Origin: an uncultured Saprospiraceae bacterium
GTDB taxonomy: Bacteria; Bacteroidota; Bacteroidia; Chitinophagales; Saprospiraceae
Direction: 5' to 3'
Assembly: GCA_937926205.1 (NCBI GenBank)
Contig: CALEYL010000052.1
Coordinates: 124,001-188,000, forward strand
DNA: 64,000 nt
Positions 8,950 through 17,000 of the stretch are shown one piece after another. The notes beneath the pieces were generated by a model. It had not been told where the DNA came from and made no database searches. It saw only the letters and a program-made list of their open reading frames with translations. The position numbers and the translations under genes were made by a program. Each line of letters starts with the position of its first letter. Position 1 is the stretch's first letter.

Positions 8950-10134
8950 CTATTTTGAATTCAGCCGGGTTTCATCGCTGAGTTTGAATAAATACCACGC
9001 GACACCGATGGCCACAGCTGCGCTGATCAAAAATGTAAAACCGGCGCCTGCCCAATACCAGATCATGCCCGCCAGCGTGCTGGCCAGGAGGGCGGCTACA
9101 CTTTGAAAAGCAGTAAAGGTACCAATGGCTGTGGCGGTATCCTTTTTTTCGCACAAGTTGCTGATCCAGGCTTTGGCAAGGCCTTCTGTTGCTGCGGCGT
9201 AAAGTCCATATCCAAAAAACAGGAAAAGGAAAAGGGGCTTGCCGGCAGCAAAAATCATTCCCGCATAAACGCCTGCAAATAGCAGCAAGCCTCCTGCCAG
9301 CAGGCGTTTCATCCCGATTCGGTCGGCCAGTATGCCAAGTGGATAAGCTGCCAGTGCGTAAATGATGTTGTAAAAGATATAGACGCCGATGACAAAACCG
9401 TCACTACAGCCGCTTTCTTTCATTTTGAGCAGTAAAAAGACGTCGGAGCTGTTGAATAAGGCAAACACCAGCAGGCCGCTTGTCAATTGCCGGTACCTTT
9501 CCGTGCTGCTGCGCCAGTATTTCAGGAAATCCAGAAAACCCGGTCTGGGAAGGGGTTTGTCCACAGCGCTTTTTTGCTCCCGAATCCACAGCGTAAAAAA
9601 AATAGCGGCAACACCGGGTATAAAGGCCAGCAAAAACAGCGATGTGTAATCGCCGGGGCGCCATTGCAGGAAAATCAAGGCGATCAGCGGACCCGCGACA
9701 GCGCCAAGGGTGTCCATCGAGCGGTGAAAACCAAAAACCCTGCCTTTGTTCTCCGGTCTTGATTCCGCTGACAGTAAGGCGTCCCGGGCTCCGGTGCGGA
9801 TGCCTTTGCCAAGGCGGTCCAGCGTGCGGGCAAAAAATATCCAGAGCGGAAAGGCAAACAGAGCCATCATGGGTTTGGAAAGCGCGCTGAGGCCATACCC
9901 GAATTGCACAAAAGGCAACCTTTTTCCCATGGTATCGCTGAGGTTACCAAAATACCCCTTGCTTAATCCTGCAGTCGCTTCTGCCAGCCCTTCCAGTACG
10001 CCAATCAGGACAATTGAAAAGCCAATGCTTTTTAGATAGACCGGCATCACCGGGTACAGCATTTCACTGGCCATATCGGTAAAAAGGCTGACGAATGAGA
10101 GTATCCAAACGTTTCTGGTAAGGTGTCGGCTCAT
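8950..10134 (-). CDS. Major facilitator superfamily transporter
   Basis: A 394-residue protein with about 11-12 hydrophobic segments. The loop between TM2 and TM3 reads GYFGNLSDTMGKRLPFVQFGY, the MFS signature region (G-x3-D-x2-G-[KR]-R), and a second copy, GILADRIGMKRLLAGG, lies in the C-terminal half (about residue 270). The closest family resemblance I can name is the TCR/Tet-like drug-efflux or YfcJ-type group found widely in Bacteroidota; substrate unknown. It starts divergently from the ATE-like gene at 10345 and precedes the sigma-factor gene on the same strand. The ATG at 10134 is a natural start followed by a first membrane helix. Confidence 0.88.
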   Translation of the reverse strand: MSRHLTRNVWILSFVSLFTDMASEMLYPVMPVYLKSIGFSIVLIGVLEGLAEATAGLSKGYFGNLSDTMGKRLPFVQFGYGLSALSKPMMALFAFPLWIFFARTLDRLGKGIRTGARDALLSAESRPENKGRVFGFHRSMDTLGAVAGPLIALIFLQWRPGDYTSLFLLAFIPGVAAIFFTLWIREQKSAVDKPLPRPGFLDFLKYWRSSTERYRQLTSGLLVFALFNSSDVFLLLKMKESGCSDGFVIGVYIFYNIIYALAAYPLGILADRIGMKRLLAGGLLLFAGVYAGMIFAAGKPLFLFLFFGYGLYAAATEGLAKAWISNLCEKKDTATAIGTFTAFQSVAALLASTLAGMIWYWAGAGFTFLISAAVAIGVAWYLFKLSDETRLNSK

Positions 10135-10275
10135 GGTAGTATAAATACTTGCTATGATTACTGGACTGAAGGCGCAAACTACGGGTAAATTCCGTGATTC
10201 GCGCCAATCGGAGTTTTTGGAACAAGTTCTAAGGCCGAGAATACCTGTTTTTTATCGCTTAGCACCTCTCTTCAT

Positions 10276-10305
10276 TTTGTATATCCGTTGCTCGGCGTAT
10301 CTTAG
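10276..10305 (+). promoter_or_regulatory. Candidate promoter for the ATE-like gene
   Basis: TTTG at 10276-10279, an 18-bp spacer and TATCTTAG at 10298-10305 (one mismatch to TAnnTTTG). The ATG lies 39 bp downstream at 10345. Confidence 0.4.
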
Positions 10306-10344
10306 CCCCGTGGGATATTTGCCTCCCCGACAATTGTTTGTTGC

Positions 10345-11436
10345 ATGTTTACAGATAAATATTACCCCGACAGGATTGCGGCTGAATCGTTGGATACTTA
10401 TCTCGAAAAGGGATGGTATCGCATGGGGCAATCTATCTTCACAACCCACTTTTTGAGCTTTGACCGCCGTTTTTATTCGGCCATATGGATTCGGTTACCT
10501 CTCCAGGATTATACTTTCAGCAAACGCTTACGCAGGCTATGCCGCAGAAATGAAGCCCTCTTCCGAAGTGAATATGGCCCAATGCGCCTGGACGAAGAAA
10601 AAGAGGCATTGTACCAGCAATACCGCAGCGTATTCCCGGGCGTACTTTCTTATTCGCTTAAAGAAGCATTGCTGGATGATGAAGATACCAATGTGTACAG
10701 CACCTGGGAGGTTCGCCTTTATCACGGCGACAAATTGGTGGCTTTTAGCTTTTTCGACATCGGACAATCCAGTGCAGCAAGCATTCAGGGGGTTTATTCT
10801 CCTGATTACAAGGAATACAGCCTTGGGTTTTACACCATGCTGCTCGAAATTAAGTGGTGCATGAATAATGGTATGAAGCACTATTATCCGGGTTATGTGG
10901 TGCCAGGTTATGAGCGCTTTGAATACAAAAAGCGGATTGGCCCGGTGGAGTTTTACGATTTGCGCTCGGACGACTGGCTACCTTTGCCCCAATTAAGCGA
11001 AGACCATGTGCCGCTTCCCAAAATGCAGGCGCGTTTGAAAATGCTGGAAATGGAGTTGCAAAAGCAACAGATTCCATGCCGTTTCCTGCATTATCCCTTT
11101 TTTGAGGCCAACTTATTCAGTTTTTTTTCGGCGCCATATCTCGATTATCCGGTATTGTTGTGGTGTTATCCGCAGCAGGGAGTAAAAACGTTTCTGATAG
11201 CCGTTTTTAACGTGCGCGAAGATGCCTGGCAATTGCTGAAATGCGCTACCTACGAAGACATGTTTCTTTCAATGAATGCTTCTTATGCAGCTTCTTTCGA
11301 TAAAAAATTGTTCTTCCTGGAGTTGGCTTCTGTTGATGCCGTACTTTGTACGACCAGTGATGTCCGGGAATTAGCGGATGCTGTTCGTACCTTTGCAGAA
11401 CGGCTTAGTCCTCCGGCTCCTGAAGGGGGGAGGTAA
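10345..11436 (+). CDS. Arginyl/leucyl-tRNA-protein transferase-like (ATE/Bpt family) protein
   Basis: A 363-residue protein. Residues about 19-70 (YLEKGWYRMGQ..RFYSAIWIRLPLQDY..SKRLRRLCRRN) align by eye with the ATE/Bpt N-terminal domain, and residues 110-210 carry the GNAT-fold part (VAFSFFDIG, SIQGVYSP..YSLGFYTMLLEIKWCMNNGMKHYYPGY). Such enzymes transfer an amino acid from charged tRNA to protein N-termini, marking proteins for N-degron turnover. The usual N-terminal CxxC cysteines are absent, so metal binding there is lost and activity or substrate may differ. The C-terminal 150 residues are not recognised. It is 32 bp upstream of recR, so the two are likely cotranscribed. Confidence 0.7.
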   Translation: MFTDKYYPDRIAAESLDTYLEKGWYRMGQSIFTTHFLSFDRRFYSAIWIRLPLQDYTFSKRLRRLCRRNEALFRSEYGPMRLDEEKEALYQQYRSVFPGVLSYSLKEALLDDEDTNVYSTWEVRLYHGDKLVAFSFFDIGQSSAASIQGVYSPDYKEYSLGFYTMLLEIKWCMNNGMKHYYPGYVVPGYERFEYKKRIGPVEFYDLRSDDWLPLPQLSEDHVPLPKMQARLKMLEMELQKQQIPCRFLHYPFFEANLFSFFSAPYLDYPVLLWCYPQQGVKTFLIAVFNVREDAWQLLKCATYEDMFLSMNASYAASFDKKLFFLELASVDAVLCTTSDVRELADAVRTFAERLSPPAPEGGR

Positions 11437-11468
11437 AACCAGCAACTAAATCAATCAACAAAGGCGCT

Positions 11469-12083
11469 ATGAATTTTTCATCAAAACGTATTGAGGAGGC
11501 CGTTAACGCCTTCGCTACCTTACCCGGAATCGGGCGCAAAACAGCGCTGCGTCTGGTGCTGCACCTGGTGAAGCAACCTCTTGAATACGGGGAGCAGTTT
11601 ACAGAAGCCATCATGGGCATGCGCCGCAACATCAAAACCTGCCGCGTTTGCCATAATATTTCTGATGAGGAGGTCTGTTCCATCTGTACCAACCCCCATC
11701 GCGAACAATCTGTGATCTGTGTGGTGGAAAGCATCCGCGACATCCTTGCTATTGAAGCTACCGGGCAGTACAGGGGGCTTTATCATGTGCTGGGCGGCAT
11801 CATTTCTCCTATCGAGGGAATCGGACCGGCCGAACTGAACATCGATTCGCTGCTTGAACGCGTTCGGGAGAAAGCACCCAGAGAAGTCGTCATGGCCATC
11901 AGTCCCACGATTGAAGGCGATACAACGATTTATTACATTTCCAAAAAGCTGCAAGGGATGAACGTACAAATCAGTGCTATTGCCCGTGGCGTATCTTTTG
12001 GAGGCGAGTTGGAATACGCTGACGAACTCACCCTCGGGCGTTCTATCGCGGCACGTTCACCTTATAAGTTACAGGAAGATTGA
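11469..12083 (+). CDS. recR: Recombination mediator RecR
   Basis: A 204-residue protein of full family length. It has the helix-hairpin-helix region near residues 10-30 (FATLPGIGRKTALRLVLHL), the four-cysteine zinc finger at about 58-73 (CRVCHNISDEEVCSIC) and the Toprim domain from about 80 (VICVVESIRDILAIEATGQYRGLYHVLGG). The end motif (GVSFGGELEYADELTLGRSIAAR) is canonical. With RecO it loads RecA on SSB-coated DNA at gaps. It lies between the ATE-like gene (32-bp gap) and a lipoprotein gene (48-bp gap), all in the same direction. Confidence 0.97.
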   Translation: MNFSSKRIEEAVNAFATLPGIGRKTALRLVLHLVKQPLEYGEQFTEAIMGMRRNIKTCRVCHNISDEEVCSICTNPHREQSVICVVESIRDILAIEATGQYRGLYHVLGGIISPIEGIGPAELNIDSLLERVREKAPREVVMAISPTIEGDTTIYYISKKLQGMNVQISAIARGVSFGGELEYADELTLGRSIAARSPYKLQED

Positions 12084-12131
12084 GGTTGCCGGAAAAGGCG
12101 GAATTCAAATTGGCAATTCAAAAAAACAGAC

Positions 12132-12932
12132 ATGTATAAATATAAATGGGTTTTTACATTCCTGATACTTTCCGGTGTTTTTGGCTGCAAAGAGGACGAA
12201 AAAACAAAAGCCCCGGAAAGCCCCGGGATCGTACAGGATTCAACAGCGTGGATCATTGAAAAAACACTTGAAGCGCATGGAAGTCACCTGTTGAATAAAA
12301 GTATCACAGAGTTTGATTTTCGGAATGACCACTTTAAGGTGACCCGAAAAGGAGGTTCTTACAGCTATGAACGCACACGTACCGACAGTACGGGGAATCA
12401 ATTGCACGACGTGCTTACCAATGCTGTTTTTTACCGGGAACGCAACGGCCAGCGCGTGGAGCTGACTGAAAAAGACAGCAGTTCCTTTTCGTCGTCGGTC
12501 AACAGCGTGGTGTATTTTGCCTTGCTGCCTTATTTTTTGAAAGACCGCGCTGTCAGAAAGACCCGGCTCGAAAATGTGATGCTGAAAGGAAAACCTTACT
12601 TTAAAATTGCCGTGCACTTCGATCAGGAAGGCGGCGGCAAGGATTTTGAGGATGAATACGTCTATTGGATTCATCGCGAACATTTTACCCTCGATTATCT
12701 GGCATACAATTACCAGGATGGCGCCGGCCCGGAAACAAGAGGCGCCCGTTTTCGGGAAGCCTATGGCGTTCGCACAGTGAATGGTGTCCGGTTTGCCGAT
12801 TATCGAAATTTCAAACCCAAAGCGGCAACGGAACTGAACATCGAAACATTTGACCAACTGTTCGAAAATGAAGGCATGGAATTGCTTTCCCTGGTAGAAT
12901 TGAGTAACCTGAAAGTGCACCTGCTGGAATAG
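12132..12932 (+). CDS. DUF6503-like lipoprotein
   Basis: A 266-residue exported protein. The N-terminus (YKWVFTFLILSGVFGCKED) has a lipobox-like LSGVFGC ending at Cys19, so a lipid-anchored periplasmic or surface protein is expected. The body is a beta-rich domain with regularly spaced aromatic strands (FDFRNDHFKVTRKGGSYSYERT, YFKIAVHFDQEGGGKDFEDEYVYWIHREHFTLDYLAY). It matches what I know of the Bacteroidota DUF6503 group, possibly a LolA/LppX-like fold that binds a lipid; this is inference. It sits between recR and tsaB on the same strand and has no known link to either. Confidence 0.7.
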   Translation: MYKYKWVFTFLILSGVFGCKEDEKTKAPESPGIVQDSTAWIIEKTLEAHGSHLLNKSITEFDFRNDHFKVTRKGGSYSYERTRTDSTGNQLHDVLTNAVFYRERNGQRVELTEKDSSSFSSSVNSVVYFALLPYFLKDRAVRKTRLENVMLKGKPYFKIAVHFDQEGGGKDFEDEYVYWIHREHFTLDYLAYNYQDGAGPETRGARFREAYGVRTVNGVRFADYRNFKPKAATELNIETFDQLFENEGMELLSLVELSNLKVHLLE

Positions 12933-12974
12933 CCGTTTTTTACTAACCAAAAAATTATTGAAGACCGTGTTGTC

Positions 12975-13658
12975 ATGCCATTGATTCTAAACATAGAAAC
13001 TGCCACGGATGTCTGCTCGGTTTGCCTGGGTCAGGAGGGAAACTTATTGGCTTTGCGCGAAAGTGCCCCCACGCAGGACCACGCCGCTCAAATTACCCTG
13101 ATGATCGCCGATTGTTTCAGTGAGGCCGGACTGCCCATGTCGGCGCTTGATGCTGTGGCTGTAAGCGACGGCCCGGGTTCCTACACATCCCTGCGGATCG
13201 GCCTTGCCACTGCAAAAGGCATCTGTTATGCCCTCGACAAACCATTGCTTGCAATCAATACGCTTCAATCCATCGCAAAAGGCGTTCAGATGGAAATGCC
13301 GGGAGCAGACCTCTACGTCCCGATGATCGATGCACGGCGTATGGAAGTTTACTGGCAGCCTTTCGACCACAGCAACGAGGCTGTCCGCGAAGCAGAGGCT
13401 TTAATTCTTCACCCGGACATCTTTGAGCCCTGGCTTCAGGCCGGACTATCTGTTGTTTGTGCCGGAACAGGTAGTGAAAAAGCTCAGCATTTACTCTCCG
13501 GACCAGGTGTCAGTTTCTCGGACTTGCGCTGTTCGGCCCTGCACCTCCTGCCGCTGTCGGAAGCCGCTTTTGCAAAAGCCGCTTTTGCTGACATCGCCTA
13601 CCATGCCCCTTTTTATCTCAAACAACCCAACATCACAACGCCCAGAAAAGGCTTGTGA
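12975..13658 (+). CDS. tsaB: tRNA threonylcarbamoyladenosine biosynthesis protein TsaB
   Basis: A 227-residue protein of the ASKHA-fold TsaB family. The N-terminus LILNIETATDVCSVCL and the segment AVAVSDGPGSYTSLRIGLATAKGICYAL (about residues 57-84) are the family hallmarks. TsaB dimerises with TsaD and, with TsaE and TsaC, makes t6A at position 37 of ANN-decoding tRNAs; it is normally essential. It starts 42 bp after the lipoprotein gene and is the last gene of this plus-strand cluster. Confidence 0.95.
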   Translation: MPLILNIETATDVCSVCLGQEGNLLALRESAPTQDHAAQITLMIADCFSEAGLPMSALDAVAVSDGPGSYTSLRIGLATAKGICYALDKPLLAINTLQSIAKGVQMEMPGADLYVPMIDARRMEVYWQPFDHSNEAVREAEALILHPDIFEPWLQAGLSVVCAGTGSEKAQHLLSGPGVSFSDLRCSALHLLPLSEAAFAKAAFADIAYHAPFYLKQPNITTPRKGL

Positions 13659-14043
13659 ATGATCTTGTGACAGGGTGTTCAAAACATTGGATTTGGCAAA
13701 TTACAGGTCCTTATACGGATAGCCGGCTTGAGCGAATGCAAGCGGCTCAACACGTTATGTATAACTTTCTTCAAACACTTAGACGAATATTTGAGTTTTT
13801 TAATAATTGATTTTTAATACTTTATACATATATTGATAAGTAATCTCCCTCTCCTTAAAAGTTTGGCAAGGTGTTTGCAAACTCTAGGATAAAATACCTC
13901 CCTGTTTAAAATAATCCATTAGAAAAATTCGCACGGATGCAGTAATGAGCTGCATGCCGGGCAAGAAAGCGCCTTTGCTTGACAGCAAGGGGTGAACTCT
14001 TATTGTCATTTTATCGCAATCAACAAGGTTAACAGGAAGTACT
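13659..14043. other. AT-rich intergenic region with leader hairpins
   Basis: No credible coding frame. The central part (about 13780-13930) is very AT-rich and likely holds the promoter of the giant gene downstream. Two hairpins lie in the probable leader: ATGCAG/CTGCAT (13937-13955) and CCTTTGCT/AGCAAGGG (13972-13991). A short AGGAAG ribosome-binding site precedes the ATG at 14044. Confidence 0.4.
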
Positions 14044-17000
14044 ATGAGAACATTGATGATCAACCAGGAAGAAAGACCCGTACAGGTTCGGCCATGCCGC
14101 TTCCGGGGTCTGCCCCTAAAATTAGGTTTGCTGCCTTTATTCGCAGCTTTATTGGCCATGGCGCCTGCACTTGCACAGACGCCGCAGATTTACCTCGGTA
14201 CCACACCGGGCGCGACGCCAACATGCAATTGCCTGAACAACGCCACAACGTTAAGCAATGGCCAGTTCAGCGACGACATCACCATCGAAGCGCCATCGGG
14301 GCAAAACTGGACGGTGATTGGCGGTTCCGGCTTTTTTAGTGCCAACAGCCCTGCCCCACCCGCAGCGCCTTTGCCGATTCCCGCAGGAACACCCATCCCG
14401 GAAACAGCGCCGGGATCCGGAATTTACCGGATTTCCATTCGGCATGTAGATGCTGTTGGTTTTACGATGACCACAGGCAACGGCGTTCAAACGCTGAACA
14501 TCAGCAGCACCTGCCATTACCCGAATCCACAAATTGTGGGCCTTTCAAGCCAGTATTGTACCAGCAGTCTGCCTGTGACCCTTAGCGGGAATGCCAGCGG
14601 GGCTGCCGGCTCTGGAAGTTTTACGATTGATGGTCAGGCGGCAACGGTTTTTAACCCACTGCTGCTGGGGCCGGGTTCTTATACGGTGCGCTACACATTT
14701 AATGCGGGCGCCGGTACTCCGGGCAATGCCGGAGATCCTGCCTGTACTGCTTTTGTGGAACAGACCGTGGCCGTGTTGGCAACCCCAAATATTGCTACCA
14801 ACGATCAGGTGAATGTGACCTTAAATGCCAATTGCCAGGCGCTCATTACGCCGGCTATGATCCTGCAGGGAAACTATCCATGCATCGATCAGGATTATGT
14901 AGTCACGGTTTTCGACCAGTTTGGAAACGCCATCGGCAATACGGTTAACGGAAGTCACGCCGGCCAAACTTTGCTGGTGCGTGTGTCTACAGTTGCCGGA
15001 GGGTTCAGCGGTGTCGGCACTATTTTTATCAGCGACCCTTTGCCCCCGGCTATAACCTGTCCGCCCAATACCAATACAGCCACCATTGCACAGCAGATTC
15101 AATTTCTGAATGGCGCTCTGGATGTCAACAGCAGCACTTTTGTTCCCATGAACTTCAGCTGCTTTACTTCTCAGGTAAACCCGGGTATCGGACAGCATTA
15201 TTATCGTCTCGACACTTTTACGGTCACACAGAATGACCTCTATGTTTTTGAGCTGGACGCCACATACGGGCGGGGGTTGGGCGCTATTTATGAAGGCATC
15301 CCAACGTTTTTTAACTCTCCCTGTCTTTCCCTGCTTACAGCAAGCAACCTGATGCCATCGGGCATGGGCTATTTCAGCGATTCTACAGACATTGTCCGCA
15401 TTGCCATACAACTACAGGCCGGACAAGTCTACAGCATCCTGACGAGTTCATTTGAAGCAGCTCAAACCGGTGCTTTCCGATGGGCGGTTTATTCCGCAGG
15501 AACGGGCAGATTAAGTGGCCGGCCGATAAGCAACAGCAATATCCGGAGCAAATTATTCTGTACTGACGCAGCTTCTCTGACCAACATTGCAGGAAGTACG
15601 CAATTCACCGGCGCACCGCTGGTACAGGACAATTGCAGTACACAACCAGCCATTACTTTCACGGATCAGGTCGCCAATAACGGCATTTGCGGAAACACGA
15701 CCATTACACGCCAATTTACCGCAAGCGATGGCAGCAACAATTCCGTGCAATGCACCCAAACCATTACGGTGGCAAAAGCCAGCGTATCAGACATTGTTTT
15801 TCCGCCCAAAAGCGTGCTCATCAACTGCAATACAAGCCTGCAAACGACGCCAGCAGGCAATCCAAGTCCGGTGATGACAGGCCGTCCATTGGTGTACAGC
15901 GCTTTTGGGGTTCATTATCTGGATTCGCCTTTCTGCAACCTGATAGCCTCGTTTGCCGACCAGCCACGCACGAGTACCTGTGAAGGCAATTACCAGTTTA
16001 TCCGCCGTTGGTACATTTATGACGACTGCAGTCCGGCGTCTACCACCAGCTATGATCAGGTAATCCGGGTAGCAGATACCACGCCGCCGGTGATTACCAC
16101 GGCATCCGATACGACCTATTATTCTACGGGAGGAGGTTCCTGTACGGCCAGTTTTGAAGTGCCGCTGCCTACGGTGACCGACAACTGTTCGTCAAGCTGG
16201 CAAATTCTGACAGAAGTACTGACGCAGGTACCCGTTCAGGTGCTGAACGAAGTGGGGCAGGTTGTGGGCACGATCATGCAAACGCAGGTGCTGGCTACTT
16301 TTCCTCCGGGAGCAAGCAACCGCACGGTAAGCAATATTCCAATCGGCTGTCACCGCATCCGGTACACCGTTACAGATGCCTGTAGTAATGTGGCAACCAA
16401 AGAAATGACCTTTTGCATCCGCGATCAGGCTTTGCCTACTGCAGTGTGCGACGATCAACTGATTATGTCGCTGGGCGGCAGCGTCGGCACTTTGCTGGCG
16501 ACCGACGTTGACGAAGGCAGCAACGATCCGTGTGGTCTGGCCTCTATACAAGTGCGCCGTATGATTGATAAAGACCCGGTGTCATGTCAGCCTGTAACGC
16601 CTTATTACACCAACTGGGGCCCTTCCGTTCAGTTTTATTGTTGCGATGCCGGTTCGACCATGCACACAGAATTGCGCGCCACAGATGTGAACGGCAACCA
16701 GAGTGTGTGCATCACCCAGGTAACGATAGAAGACAATACCCGCCCGACTTGTGTGGCGCCTCATGAAACATCGGTGCTTTGCAACGATTTACCTTCGAAT
16801 TTCAACCCGGACAACCCGGCACAACTGAATACACTTTTCGGTGTTCCAACGGCAACAGACAACTGCTCCGGCGCTACCATAGAAGAACTCAGCCCGATCG
16901 TGAACCTCGCGCTTTGCGGCAGCGGCACAATAACCCGTCGTTTTCGTGCGATTGATTCCTTTGGCAATACTTCTTTGGGTACCTGCCAGCAACTGGTAAA

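Noticed and set aside
12240..12950. A 236-codon minus-strand frame over the DUF6503-like gene
   Set aside because: It is the antisense shadow of a coding region with lipoprotein signal and expected operon spacing.
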